Below, piece after piece: positions 44,571-57,597 of a DNA stretch of 64,000 nt. Within the stretch, counting starts at the first letter, position 1. Every line of letters starts with the position of its first letter. The notes under the pieces were generated by a model. The model made no database searches. It saw only the letters and a program-made list of their open reading frames with translations, and was not told the DNA's origin. Position numbers and translations under genes: made by a program. The stretch is from Gonatopus flavifemur (Eukaryota; Arthropoda; Insecta; Hymenoptera; Dryinidae), in the NCBI GenBank assembly GCA_018340375.1, contig JAFFJZ010000010.1, forward strand, positions 5,704,001 to 5,768,000, in the 5' to 3' direction.

Positions 44571-44640
44571 TGGCTCAGGGGCAAGTCGCTAGATTGGTAA
44601 TTGAGAAAACTCAAGTTCGATCCCAGCTGCGGGGAACACA
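44571..44640 (+). repeat. tRNA-like sequence S5
   Basis: The A-box TGGCTCAGGGG at 44571 is a perfect match to the tRNA consensus. The B-box AGTTCGATCCC at about 44613-44623 is also a perfect match, with 43 bp between starts. The T-arm is CTCAAGTTCGATCCCAGCTG-like. The 5' and 3' ends do not form a 7-bp acceptor stem, so it is a tRNA-derived repeat or pseudogene. It is the best-preserved member of the group. Confidence 0.7.
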
Positions 44641-44753
44641 TTCTTTCTAACTATAACAATTTATTAAGAATTTTTGTTTCAGCTAGAAACACCAGGTGCG
44701 AGTGTTTTTTGAGGTAGGAACATCGTATATATGTTTACATATTTCTTCTCTTG

Positions 44754-45106
44754 TTACACTGAGAAAGAAGATTCGTTGACTCAAATAAGGTTTGTTGATA
44801 GTAAATGAATCGTATAGTTGGATACGGCCAGAGAAAAATTGATTAATATTTATTTCACCTCGTAGTTGATAAATACAGCACATATTTCTTTGAGTCAACT
44901 TCATACCGATGATGATTCATTCGAATCAATTTCGATCAATTTGAATCAAGTAAATGATTTGGTTATAATTAATAAATATGAATTTCTTGACTCGACACAA
45001 TGTTTGGTGATAATGAATAAATCTTATCTGTATGAAAAGATATCTCTCAAAGCATATTCAATCAAATGCGTTGATTTGTTAGAGGAAAACCTTCCTCTCA
45101 GTGTAA
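44754..45106. mobile_element. 353-bp TTACACTGAG-ended element (G)
   Basis: Left TTACACTGAGAAAGAAG and right CCTTCCTCTCAGTGTAA are inverted repeats, extended by CGTTGACTCAAA against ACAAATCAACGCATTTG. Inside, GAATCAATTTCGATCAATTTG-type words repeat. Non-coding. Confidence 0.8.
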
Positions 45107-45465
45107 GAACTTATAGATTTTATATTTAAAAAAAAGTCTAGGAAAATTTTTTCTTCGGAAAGATTGTTTATGATACAAATGAATATCAGGAATTGTATAG
45201 CAATTTTTTGACAAATTTTTAATCTGACAATAATAATCACTGAATATGTGAAACAAACCTTTTTTCCCTGTTGAAAATGTTGAATTCACAAAGGTTGTTA
45301 GAGGTTTACAGAAATACTCAGAGGTTTCCAGTTATTTCCAGAGAATTTTGCAAGTGTCAGATTTTCAGACGGAATTTTCCATATAGTTTTCCATCAGAAA
45401 AATCCCCGATTCAAAATTTGTTTATGGGATTGGTCGTAACAATCATGAATGTGAACCTCTTTTAA
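45107..45465. other. Unique sequence, no gene seen
   Basis: No recognisable feature. Frames of 63-64 codons have no domain. Confidence 0.4.
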
Positions 45466-45490
45466 AATCGTCACACAATCTGTGACGATT
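45466..45490. repeat. Perfect 10-bp hairpin
   Basis: AATCGTCACA, five-base loop CAATC, TGTGACGATT. No T-run follows that would suggest a terminator, and none is expected in this kind of genome. Function unknown. Confidence 0.85.
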
Positions 45491-47444
45491 CATAATGATT
45501 CTCATTAAATACGACGAATCAAAAATGTCTCTCCCGTTCAAAACTATCACAACTGAAAACTTTTTTGTAAAATTATCAATAACAACAGTGAATGTGGGAT
45601 TTTGGAAAAATTTCATTACAGATTGTCACTCCAATGCTCACTCTGTATAAATAGGGAAGCTAAACTTATTCCCCATCAAAAAGTCTCTGAGTTTAAAATA
45701 TGTTGATTCATTTGTAAATCAAAAATTATTTTAACTCTTAATTCTTGAATGAAAATTGTTGACGATAATTTTATTATACAAGCTCAAATACTTGAAATCC
45801 ACGATTTTTTCACACAATTTGTATATTCTTTATCACAATGCGGAAGAAGAATTGAAAAATCTATAAAAACGCAGCTGTCTCAAGGATTGATTTCTGAATG
45901 TTTCAAAAAAAGGTCATCAAAATCGGTCAAGAATTATGATTTGACATAAATTATGATCACTAAATTCCTGATTTTCACCCCTGTGAAGCGAGATTTTAGC
46001 TAATCCTTTTTGGTATTCCGGAAATGAGTGTATGTATTCAAAATATCTCTCTGTACACTATTTTTTGAGTGGTCGAAGGAATGCTATGCAGTGAAGGAAT
46101 TTTAATAAGTGTACACACCCCGAATAAACAACTTCAATATAACCTGTAAAAAATTTTCTGAATTCGCAGATGTATTCTGAAAACTTATACGTATCGTTCT
46201 TGATTTTAAGAATAAATCTGAACTCCTTTTCTCATAAAAATCACTCGATTCATTGACATGAAAATTGAAATTCTTTTCATTCGGGATGATGACCACTCGT
46301 TTTTGTGAAGTTTCCGAAATTTTAAGAGATATTATTTCACGTTGTTATCCGTTCGAACTGATGCTTTCAGTGATGAAATGAAGTCCAGATTTAGGGCAAC
46401 GTCATTTTCTATACACTTAGAATTTGTATTCATGTTTATGCAACGCGGTTGTAAAAAATATCATCATACCTGAATATTACATACTTATGAATGTGTGCAT
46501 TATATTCTTAGCGTGCATCGTTGAGTACTGTGTGTTGCACGATGTGTGCGCCCTCGTTATCCTATGCGTGGAAAGCTCTTGGGACCTTGAAACAATTTTC
46601 CTTACTTTATATCGAGATCAACTGCACTGCACATTCGTTTCCTCGCTCGCTCGTCGGAGCGAAGCGCAATTGCACTCAACTCGCACCTATTCTTACGAAA
46701 TTCCACATGTCTCAATGGCTGTTAAAACCCCCTTTCGAGACATTATTCAGACAAAGAAGAGAGGATGAAAAAAGAGAAAAAAAGAAGCCGGCATCCAATC
46801 TTTGCGCGATGGACTGATAATCAACGGTTATAAGCAGTAATCATGTTTTGACGTGGCATTAAAATGCAGTGTGGCGAATAATGACTCCATTATATGGCAT
46901 TTGCGTTGAATTAGCATTGTCAACCCTTATTCGATCTATGATTTAACCTTTCGGGGTATCTGCATGAATATCGATGGATAATTTAGTCTTACATCATTTG
47001 ATTTGATTTTGTGATAATCCTGCATAAACCACCAAATATTACTATGAAATGGAATTTTTGCTTTTTTGTACTGTTTCTCGTCGTATATTTGGTGTGAAAT
47101 CGAGTGAAAACAGGGTATCTAGCAGTCAGCAATTGTACTTTCGTCGGAAAAACGTCGGGGAATCAAAAAAATTCCGGAAAGTTTTCAATTATATTTCTAT
47201 TTTTGTGTGGGCAGAATTTTTAAACTTACAAAAGTTTTCTCCATCGACGAATAATTGATTATATTAAACATTGATATTTTTTGTTATAATTTTGAGAGTT
47301 ATGCAAAGATTTTCAGATATTTTCAGAATAACTCCTTCAGCCATGCCTAGACAGCAATTAATGATTCACTAAAGAATTCTCGAAAAAGAATTCTTATAGA
47401 ATTCCAGAAACCTTACACAACTCGAGAAGTCCTATTTCACGGCC
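45491..47444. other. Unique sequence, no gene identified
   Basis: 46400-46830 is more CpG-rich, with overlapping frames of 98 and 114 codons and no domain. 47350-47400 holds repeated GAATTC words (AAAGAATTCTCG, AAGAATTCTTATAG, GAATTCCAG) recalling element I, without clear ends. Confidence 0.4.
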
Positions 47445-47540
47445 CTGTTACAAATAATTTATAAAATCTCATTGACGAATGAGAATTTAATCAGAAATTT
47501 CACCATTTGTAATAGCATTTAATAGAATATTTCTACCTGG
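47445..47540 (-). repeat. Dispersed repeat D2
   Basis: Reverse-orientation copy of D1 (40834-40952). The matching order is CTGTTACAAATAATTTATA, TCAGAAATTTCACCATTTGT, AGAATATTTCTACC. Confidence 0.8.
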
Positions 47541-50500
47541 GAGAGATTTGAGAGTTGTTTCAAATATTCTCTGAGAGGTATTGCGACTGTTTCAAGAATT
47601 TTCGAAAGAATTCCCAAATATTCGTGAAATAGTCTGTTTATGACTTCTTTGAGATGTGTATAATTGATGATTTGGATTACTGATTGAAAACATGTCCATT
47701 TAAAATGATCAATATTTTGATATTCAACTTTGAATTCATTTTTCTTATTAGATTGTATTATGCCATCGAAAATGTTGATTGAAATTGAGGTGTGTGCATT
47801 TTATTTTCGATCCGAGAATTTCCCAAAACATCCTGGAAAAAGTCGGGAATTCCAAAATCATATTTTGCTAGACACCCTGGAAAATCTTGAATGAGTTTAT
47901 ATGCGCATCTTTCACTTCAGGGTAAACGAATGGCGTGGCTCTAGCCATTGTTTTGGAGTCAAACCACGCGAAGATGTAAAATATTTTTACAAATTATCTC
48001 TTCGTACAGCATCCTTTCGAGGGCTCAAGGAATACTGTGAAGAAAGAGATGATTTTCACGTAGTTTCACAGAGAAAAAAGAAACACAATTTGCTGGGACA
48101 GCAGAATGTGAATTGGCTGTCTCATCTGTTACAAGAACCACGAATTTTTCAACAAATTATTTAGTTGAAGCAGCGAATTCCCAGTATCATATATAAACAA
48201 CTTTACCTGGAGGAGTCGAAATTTTTTGCTATTACAGCTAAAGAATCGCTGTCATAGCTACCAAAAAAATAATCCAGCGAAATTAGATTGTCTTTCTCGT
48301 GTTAAAAAAATCGACTATTGCGAAGTCACTCTTAGTTCCTTACAAATCTTACGTATCCCTAACCGAATACAATCGTGAGTCTGTTGTTGGACGTCTTAGA
48401 TGAGTGTTTTATCCAGAACAATCTCGTTTGATTTACCATTATGTTGGTCTCCGACAGTCATTTGCCTGGCAATTAATTACATCTTCATCATCTTCTCACA
48501 AGCATTATAAATTTTGTAATCGGGCAACCATAGGCAAGCATAGGACTTAAAAAAATCAATTTATTGAATTGCAGAAGTTTTTTTACAAATTTTGAACATA
48601 ATCGGATCGTTTGTATCGATGATATCGTATATCAATGATTTGTTACAAGTCTTTTTTTGTAGGGTAAATTCAATCAAAAGTTTTGATGGACGTTCATTTA
48701 CAGCGATGACTCGTAATGATAAGTGGTCGTTTAAACAAAATTATAGATCTGATTATGATTTGTCAATTCTTTCGCCGAAGTTTCAACAACGCTAGCATAC
48801 CGTTAGATTGATTGAGTTTCGCAACAACTCATGTTTCTCAACACTCTTAAATACATATAATCTATTATATTATACCAATAAATAATGAGGAATCGAACGA
48901 AAGCTATAATTCAATATCATCAAAATCATTTAACGTGTCGTGTTCGTTTTCTCAACAATTTCCACATTCGCGCATTTTACGCGCTACGATGAATACAACA
49001 CTTTTGATTTTCTAAAGATATTTTGTGATCAATAAAAAGTTTAGACAATGAAATAAAAGATAATTTACCCAAAACTCATCAAATTCAGCGAAAGTCGTAA
49101 ATTCAAGGATTTCTTAAAATCATCCTGTGACATCGGTAGTTTTTGCGCGAAGCATACGAACATTTGATATCCTTGAAACATTTCAAAGGTCAAAGTTTCA
49201 TAGAGTGCAAGGTAATTGTTCCGAATGCAATATTTTCTTCGAATGAATTATATTATCCGATTGAATACGTTTTACCGTACTGTTGTCCCTAGTAGCATCA
49301 TTCTTAGTTTATCCACAATTCGATTCTCGCTCCACGTACTACACGGCGTGATAGGTATATATTTGAGAAGCACGGGCGCAATAGCGTACGTGATGAACAA
49401 TTACGTACAAAGCATGTCAAATATATCCCCTGACAGGCAGTGTATATGTAACAAAGGCGCTGTTCAATATTGAAAATAAAATCATGCGCGTTATGCACAA
49501 TAAAAAGTGAATCTGAATGATGTTTTACATAAATTCAAATGATTTTGCGGTCATGAATATCTCGTATGAAAAACGTTCATTACAAGAATGAACATTGCAT
49601 GTAACAAGATGATTCGAAGAAAACATTTCCTTTGTTATGTTCCGTGGTTGTGCTGAGAAAAATGAAACCTACTCTTTCGTTTGTTTTAGGGAGTTTCAAT
49701 TGTAAGTTCTCTGAGGAAATCCTAGAAGCTTGTTATGATCTACTTCTGTGCACATCTGAAATGACGACGAAACATTTCCACGTAACGTACGATTCCGTTT
49801 CGCTAGATAGAGGATGAACGACGAGACTTCCGTCCTCAGTGTTTCCGTCCTTTGCATTCTGATTGAGGAAAAAGGACCCAATTGTCCGTTATACTCTCAA
49901 TCTTGGCTGGATAAGCTTATACACCCAAGTCGATACATCCTGGCCACCAAGGTCACGTCGTGTTACGAGAACCTGCCTGCTGGACCGAACTCGCTCACGG
50001 GAGCGAGCGTCGTATCAGCTTACTTTGCTCGTAGATCGTGAGCGCCAGGTCTTGTTGCAGACATTTCTTTCTTCTTATTGCCGGTGTACTGTCGATTTCT
50101 GGACTACCTAATCGTAAATCACCGACTGGTCGGCCGTACGGTCGACGATACTCAGCTTGTACATACCTGCATTCTTGAGTGTACAACGCTGTAACACGAC
50201 GATCGGTGGATAACAGCGACCGTACGCTACATGCTCACACACAATGACATGATAAAATCAATTTAAGATTCGTATCGTTTTTCGTTCTTCTCGATTAATT
50301 GCTCTCTTTATCACCTCGCTTTTATCCACCTATAACGCGGTTTGGACATTGATCGATCGCGTTGTTTATGCTTTCGGAGTATCGTATCTTCGCCTCCTCT
50401 GTCTCCTCGTGGATTTCATTCACATCCGATCTGATATTTCAATGCAACAAACGGAGTACGTTCCCTGATTTTCAGCCCGTGAATTTTCAATTTCGGTTAC

Positions 50501-50984
50501 CGATTGGAGGATTTTCAAAAATACGAGTACAATGGAAAGAATATGAATCAACATTTTAAATGAATTGCAGATTTCAAAAAAGAGATTATTGTATACGAGA
50601 ACCAAAATTTATTGAATCAACTGAAATGTAAAATATGGGAAATTTGCAAAAATTTTAGGAGTTTTCGGATTGTATTTGATTGGATTGATAAATTTTCGTT
50701 TTTGTCCGCTCTTGATAAGAAAAAAACTTTATGGAATCTGAGCTAATTTCAAATTTGAAATCTGGGCAACATTATTGTTGAATCGCATTCAATTTGAGTT
50801 TATGGTTTTGTTTTTGAATAGAACGAAGAGCTTCAGATTCATAAAAGTTCAAGCGCATGTCTGCAAGAATGCGGAGATTCTTAGGCTGCTCTCCCATGCA
50901 TCGGAATGGACTACCGGAATGGAACAAAACTTTCAGAGACATTTTAGTCCCCGTTGAAGCTCAAATTGAGTGCGTCTCAATTCG
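47541..50984. other. Unique sequence, no gene identified
   Basis: 49200-50400 is G+C/CpG-richer than its surroundings. A CTCGCTC-ACGG-GAGCGAG hairpin lies at 49990-50007. Frames up to 87 codons have no domain. ACAGCTAAAGAATCGCTGTC near 48235 is a small foldback in the style of the AGCTA elements. Confidence 0.4.
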
Positions 50985-51131
50985 AAAACTGGCTGTGGTT
51001 CAACTTTTTCCATTGTGTCAGTGACTGTTTTTGCGTACTTCCTCTACACTCCATGTAGACTACTACTTTTGGCTGCATCTTGAATAAAGTCATTACATGA
51101 TCTGATTCCAAAACTTTCTTTTCACAGTGAT
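50985..51131 (-). mobile_element. Element F, diverged copy F3
   Basis: The complement matches F2: TTTTGGCTGCATCTTGAATA, CATTGTGTCAGTGACTG and a TTCTTTTCACAGTG end occur in the F order. It is more decayed than F1 and F2. Confidence 0.65.
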
Positions 51132-51252
51132 GCTCCCAACTTCCCATTCTTTGAAAATTTGTCTGAATTTCACTGAAAAAACTCTGAAAACTCCCGAGGA
51201 TCTATGAAAAAATGTTCAAACTTTGAAACACTTTGAATGTCTCCAAACATCT

Positions 51253-51665
51253 CTTAACCACCCATGTGAAAATTTAGCGATTCCACCAATGTTGACTACG
51301 AGCAATGGTTTGGGCCAAGCGTAGGTGATTTATATTGAGCCAACGTTGATTGACAATAGAGGTAATATCGTGCCCGCGTCGGCAATACAAAGATGAAAAG
51401 TGATGACACAGGTTGGCGGAAGGTTGTACCAGCATTGGTTTCATAGCAAAAGTTGTGTATCGGTCAATCATGGCAGAACGATTGAATCGAGCCTACGCCA
51501 ACATCGGTGACCTCCCACCACCGTTGCCCCAGACGTCAAAATTGAGCGTCGTTGATTGCTGAAACGACGTTATCATTCCAATGGCCTCACTGTGGTCAAG
51601 TCAGGCTTTCTCTCAAGGCTTCACCAATGCTCGTCAGGGCTGGGTCGTGGGCAAATTCAAAGTGA
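51253..51665 (-). mobile_element. TTGGC-motif array element, T3
   Basis: It begins ACCACCCATGTGAAAATTTA, the complement of the right end of T2 (TTTTCACCTGGGTGG). ATTGAGCCAACGTTGATTGA, GGTTTGGGCCAAGC, GCATTGGTTTC and CAAGGCTTCACCAATGCTCG words follow. It is probably a partial reversed copy of the T2 family. Confidence 0.6.
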
Positions 51666-53039
51666 ATACTTTGCAAAGAAACTTGGAACAAAATTCCAAA
51701 ATTTGGTTTCGAGATATCGAAGATTCTTTAGGATATGACGAAAGTGAGCTAAAGATTATATACATATCATATCATTCCATACATAAATCGCTATTCACTA
51801 CTCTCCACGCAGAAAACTCTGATATCCTTGTTTAAGAATTATCGGTATATGCAAATCAGTCGTTAGACGGGTTTGGAAAGTGGTATTATCAAACATCTAC
51901 TTTAAAAGCGTAATTGATTATGAACAAAATGTTTTCGACAAGAACAAGATAATTGAACAAATTTGTTCATTACGGTATCAGTTTGAATAATATTGGCTCT
52001 CAATACAATTTTTGTGTAACACGATAATTGAGTATTCGAAAATTCATTCATCGAAGAGACGAGTACTCTTCCGATAACAGCATACATCGACGATCATGAA
52101 ATTGCTTCCATTGACAAATCTATTAGATGAGAAATTGAAGAAAAATCTACATTCATTTGAATTCGTTTCATTCAGATTTCTTTCGGGATTTCATAAAATA
52201 TTTGGGTTGCATCATATAATTCAGAAATTCACCAGTATTGCAGGTATATTCTCACATTTACCTCGCAAACATCAACCTCATCTTTGTAAAGGTCATATTC
52301 TCTTCAAATTCAATGGCAATCCTTTTCATTCTCATGAAAAAAAAAAAAACAGTCAATGAACGTGTATATTTCAGACCTACTTCTTCGACATTTTACAAAA
52401 ATCCAGAATGGTCAGAAATAAACAATGTAATCTCAAAGTAAAAAGAAGAGCCTTTGTCGGTGCTCGGTCGGTTTTTATCAAATCGTGTCCGAAAGAAACA
52501 GAAACAAATTTTCCTTTGTATTAGAACTCATTTAGGTTTGTTTTCTGTATCTTCTTCGCTTTATATACTTTGCAATAAAACCGTAAAACGACGTAGGCGC
52601 AGAGCGATAGTCGGTACCGCACACACGAAATATAGAATAAAGCCTACCGTGTTTCATCTTATCCCTTTATTTGAACGTGGGATACTTCTTTATACCTGTC
52701 CGGCTGCACCCGGTGTATTGGATATAACAGGGATTTTGATTTTATGGTCGGGTCGATGATGGTGTGAGGAGGAATGGGTGCAAAGAGGGCACCTGCTGCG
52801 CCCCGAGTGATGTGTATAAATAAATCTATAGCTCCGAGGACGTCTATCGGCTGTCCACAACGTATAAAGTTATCTTTTGAAAAGAAAGAAATATCAGATA
52901 ACTCTGTGGTCTATGTTTTTGTATACGTACATTCAAATTTTACTGACATTTTTACTATGCGCAAGTTGTTCGAATTGAAGATTTCATCATTAATGATTCT
53001 GAAAATTCATTTTTGTACAGGATTTTTCGTTGAGTAGCA
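51666..53039. other. Unique sequence, no gene seen
   Basis: Frames up to 101 codons (52454-52759) have no domain. No repeat recognised. Confidence 0.4.
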
Positions 53040-53629
53040 CCTCATGTGTGTATGGACCAATGCCTGCCACAAGATCCGCCGAGACTTGTCTTGAATAATG
53101 TACGAAACTTGGACCAGGCTTGGGAATGATAAGATCGGGAAAAGCTTGGGCCAGTGGTTTTCCCAGGCCCGGTCCAATTCATTTACCAAGCATCAAACAA
53201 TGCTTCTTTGATCGCAGATATGAATTATCTTAAAACGATAGAAAAAAATGTGACAAGACTGGGACAAGCTTGTATGATAATTGGAAAATTTGCGTTCTTT
53301 GATATTTCAATCAATTTTGATTTTATTGTTGAATTATAATTTTGATCAAAATTCAGTCAATATTTATAAACATTGTGCCACTCCTGTGGGTACGATTGTT
53401 CTCAACGAATGCTCGATTTTCACACTTGTGCCAAGCTTGTACCGAATGTAGGGATCATTAGAAAAAATTAACACATGTACCATGACTGACTGACTATCCA
53501 TTGGGGAATAACAGGACAATCATGGAACAATATTGGACCAATTGTTCCTCACGGAGGTTTGTTTCTGACACATGTGCCAACAAATTTTTATTTGGGTTTT
53601 TTTTCAGTCTTGGCAATACCTGCATGGGA
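53040..53629 (-). mobile_element. Element U, copy U2 (reversed, shorter)
   Basis: The complement aligns with U1 from end to end: CATGTGTGTATGGACCAATG, GACTTGTCTTGAA, GGCCCGGTCCAATTCATTTA, TCAGTCAATATTTATAAACA, CCATTGGGGAATAACAGGAC and GTCTTGGCAATACCTGCATG all have counterparts. About 200 bp of the U1 centre is missing. Confidence 0.88.
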
Positions 53630-54202
53630 CATTTTTCTTGATGTGTATGCTACTGCCCTACTTTCATCCAACATTTCGAATCTTTCTTTGAATTCCCAAT
53701 CGAGATAAACATCGAAATGAAACATATTCTTTTTTTGTGTATATGTAGCAATAGATACTTGGAGCAGAAAATGATTCTTTACAAAAGTAAGAATTTATGA
53801 ACGACGGTGTTTGAATAAATCACATCGAGTTCTCACAACGATTAGAGTTACCGCTTGACTTTTTTCAGGCACGCCCTCCGAGGTTATATCAGTAACAATC
53901 AAAGCCAAAGGATCCACAGGGTTTTTCGACCCTGGTATGCGACACACCTGTCGCTCCATTTAACTTTTCTTATTTATCGTCCTTGAGTCAGCACATCTAA
54001 GGTTTCATCTGGGCTAACTACTAGCAGGTACAGTTACACGGATGAATGTATGTCATTCGTGTGAATAGATCCGAGAGATGACACGAGTGATTCTCATAGA
54101 TCACTATCGTTGGAATTTTTAATCATATTTGGATGTTTGTATCCAACAGGGTAAAAACAATGGCGTACCTTTAGAGCTTAAAGAATCAGCGGGGTTGAAG
54201 TG
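53630..54202. other. Unique sequence, no gene seen
   Basis: No recognisable feature. Confidence 0.4.
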
Positions 54203-54575
54203 TCGGTGGATCAACAACCCTAACAGGGTTCCACAATCGGTCCGACAATGGCCCATCACTGGGCAGTAAGCGTACAGTGATGGCGCATTATTGGTCAACT
54301 GCTGAATGATAACGTGGGTCCAATAACGGCAGTAGATTATCGGCCGCAGATGAAATTAATTATCGGGCCAGTATCGATCCAGTAATGGCCCATATGTGAG
54401 TCAACAACAGGGAACTAATCGTTGGTCGTTCCACATAGCCGTTACCGGCTGCTTATCGGGTATTTGCATTGCTGGGGTTCTTGTCAGCCAGTAATGGCCA
54501 TATTTCGGCCAGTGACAGGAAATCAATCGTTGGCCATTCAACACAAGCCATACATCGGCCGATTATCTGCTGAGT
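54203..54575. repeat. TAATGGCCCAT-motif array (V)
   Basis: Degenerate words recur at irregular 20-40 bp spacing on both strands: GACAATGGCCCATCACTGGG, GATGGCGCATTATTGG, TTATCGGGCCAGTATCG, CCAGTAATGGCCCATA, CCAGTAATGGCCATATT, ATCGTTGGCCATT. I could not define ends. Its design resembles the T, U and W elements, with a different word. Confidence 0.55.
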
Positions 54576-56266
54576 TTCTATGACTAAGGATTCCTGTATG
54601 GGGATCACGCGTTAATGAAACATATCGAATAGTTGTGAATCTTATAAAGTAAAACCTCGTTGGATGAAATATGAATATTGTTTCCGAAGAAAAGACATAC
54701 CGAGAAGGGTGTTTGGTGTTTTCTTCATGGTCGGGACAAGTTATGATTGCGACACCTTCGGACAATGGTTGGTCATTGAACGCCTACGGATAAACTGTGG
54801 TGAGTTTGAAAATACGACTACGACGATGACGACGAACTTTGACGTCGGCCCTTTCCATAACTGTCTCGAGCGGTTCGTCATAAACTGTAACGAGCTACCG
54901 TCTATACGAAGGAGTTACGATGACAAATAAGAAGGTATTCAACGATGTCCATATAGGCTGCAGCCTTTTATCTTCCATGTTCTTTCCATCGTGAATGAAA
55001 TGACGGTTAGCAAGGGTTTTTTATCCAATACAGAGATGATGAATAAAGATATATGAGTAGCATACCTCGTAATGCTATAATTGCAACTATGAAATATGTA
55101 TAGATTTCGCATAATTCTGTGACATTAGATTTTATATCGTCCCGTTTTGCGAATATTCGATACGTCTCGTAAGTTACATTTCTTATGCCGATCGTACGTT
55201 GGTGAGATAACATTTGCCGCCCTGGTCACGCACAAACTATATTTGTCTTACCGATGTAGGTACGCACGTACGAAACACATCCAAACGTACAAACGAATAT
55301 ACATTGCGAAAAAGTCTGCAAAGGGTGAAGACACTTCAGGGTCAGACATCTGCGCATCGATATGAGTAGCTCGTCTTCCGCTCACACGGCTCATACTTAT
55401 GTGACGTTTAAACCACTTGCTCTGGCTGCCTCTCGCGTCCTACGTCTCTTCTCGTCTTGCTACCGTTGGCACTAACGTACCTTCGTGATAATTTTTACAA
55501 TAGGGCAGCCATAAACTCAAAGAAGAGCGAAGAAGATCAATGTTCTTTGTTCGATGACTCGAACTTGCGGAAGTTCTTGATCATACTATACGAGTTTGTA
55601 ATTTCAATTCAGAGCAATCGTTTCGTGATGTTATGTGTGATACACAACGTGGCTTCTGTGACTTTTTTCACACGTAGAGTTGAAAAATCTTTTAATTTGC
55701 AAAACAAGATAATCGTCGAGAGGAGCGAGAGTTACCGTTGAAAAATCATAAGAAGAATGTTATTGTATCGTAGAGGAATGCGAACAACCGTTCGACTGGC
55801 AGAAATGATTTTTCATACTCACCAACGAAGGTGGGTAAATTATAGACTTGGAAAAACATTGTTACCAGGCTGATCGATATACGCTTGTAATATACTCAGG
55901 ATCTTAAGATCTATATGTCTACATGTCGCATTTACATGACATGTGCGATACTGTACCGCGGGCTTGCCTCGCAGTTGAATCTAGAACCCATAGTTAAGAG
56001 TTAGAAGCCCACACGGTAGCGAACATTGTTATTCAAATGAGATATTGTCTCTGGTATACGAGGTATACCAGGGAGATGCTAATTTTTCGGTCCCCGCTTA
56101 TTACACGCACGGCGTTTCTAATGCGCTTGGATGTGGAGCGACCTGTGACTCTCTGTACCGTACAAAGGAGATCTCTACTCGAGACATTATATTACACACA
56201 GACTATATTCTAAGTAAAGGTTCTTTTCGCCTGATCGAACAACGTTCGCGTTGTCTGAAATCAACT
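54576..56266. other. Unique, CpG-rich in part, no gene identified
   Basis: Composition is richer in G+C than most of the window at 54600-56250. Frames of 60-117 codons have no domain. No repeats are shared with the rest of the window. Confidence 0.4.
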
Positions 56267-56345
56267 TACGACGACGATGACGATGACTACGATGACGACG
56301 ACGCCTTCTTCTTCTTCCTCCTCCTCCTTCTTCTCTCCTTCTGCT
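56267..56345. repeat. (GAC/GAT)n-(CTT/CTC)n microsatellite
   Basis: GACGATGAC-type triplets run straight into CTTCTTCTTCCTCCTCC. The run of aspartates followed by phenylalanines/leucines in one frame is a by-product. Confidence 0.9.
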
Positions 56346-57072
56346 GCGAGTCTTTCTTCACGTTCAAGCACGAGCAAGCACAATTTCATCCAACCTGATA
56401 ATATGCTCTACTCCGCCCTTACCAAGTATAATAATTATGATGTCCAGATCTTAAACAGGAACAAAGAAACTGTCGTCACGAGGCGTTGATAAATATCGGC
56501 TTTCTCTCATCTCTGTCTTTTCAGATTTCTCTTGGGGTATTTTAACAATAATTGGATTGATTCCTGTCATAAATCCCTTCGCGCGGTATTATCGTGAAGA
56601 TATTCTTGAGTGTACTTCGGGATCGTGGATTACAATCATTAAACACAGAGGGATTGGTGAAAATATAGATAGTGGATAGATATCTTACTCAATTTTGTAT
56701 AGGTTAGGGTACAACTCCAATAGGATTCGAGATGTTTTATTGATAAGACAGGTCGGTGAAGGGTTATCTTATCACTCGAAAATTACGAAAAGTTGCTTTT
56801 AATGCTTTGCTTGACTTGAAATTCTTAGTATATAGTACATTCCATTGCAGCTTCAACCAGGGTTTCTTCAGCGATGTGGGTCACCCTCAAAACAGAGGTA
56901 AGTTTTTATCATTATTCATCGAAGTTATAGCAGATTTATGAATACGCAACTTTTGAGTTTCGAAGGAGGAATAAGTGAAGTTTATAACGCACAAAACCGC
57001 AAGTTTCAAATGTTGAAGGTGCAGGAGTGACAATTTGTTTAAGAAAAAAGTCATGTTAAGGTTAAAAACCCC
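56346..57072. other. Unique sequence, no gene seen
   Basis: No recognisable feature. Confidence 0.4.
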
Positions 57073-57114
57073 TGTAACCGAACTCATCTTTATACATGAC
57101 CTAAAATAATAAAA

Positions 57115-57310
57115 GATTAATCATCTTCCTCGGGAAGAGATTCTGAGTAAAACGATTACTAGTTCATAATTATTTATTGATGATTTGTTCAAAAATGAAA
57201 AATCGAATAATTTTAATTAATAAAGTTACCGCATTTAGTTTATTGAATAATTTGAAGCAGTAAGAGATTATTCATCTTCCTCGGGAAGAAATTCTGAGTA
57301 CAATAATTAT
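57115..57310. repeat. Two 45-bp direct repeats, 151 bp apart
   Basis: TCATCTTCCTCGGGAAGA at 57121 and 57272 is identical in both and followed by (G/A)ATTCTGAGTA. The shared core TCTTCC-TCG-GGAAGA is a hairpin. The sequence between the repeats is AT-rich and not repeated. Confidence 0.9.
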
Positions 57311-57526
57311 TGTTTGACACCTTTTATTTATTTATTTAACAAAATTAGACAACCTCATCAGTTTGAGTGAACTAAGTTTCGTATTCTTGATTAGAAATTG
57401 ATTAGTACAATTTGAATCCTAATGAAACTCCTCAGAAGGAAGTTATAAGGAGAATGTTTCAATTAATTGTTGAAATTTAACTAAAATTGTAATTCAAGAC
57501 GTTAATACCCGAAACGGCTCCAAATG

Positions 57527-57535
57527 TATAAATAA
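57527..57535 (+). promoter_or_regulatory. TATA box of the LTR-like relic
   Basis: TATAAATAA precedes a G+C-richer segment by the usual distance and sits 65 bp before the AATAAA signal, as in a compact retrotransposon LTR. Confidence 0.45.
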
Positions 57536-57591
57536 GGCTCGATGCTCGAACGAACGTCACTTCTCACTAGAACGTTGTAGAACCAACATCG

Positions 57592-57597
57592 AATAAA
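57592..57597 (+). promoter_or_regulatory. AATAAA polyadenylation signal (LTR-like relic)
   Basis: A perfect AATAAA about 70 bp before the presumed primer-binding site. Confidence 0.4.

Noticed and set aside
45466..45490. A rho-independent terminator
   Set aside because: A good hairpin but no following T-run, and the context is not bacterial.
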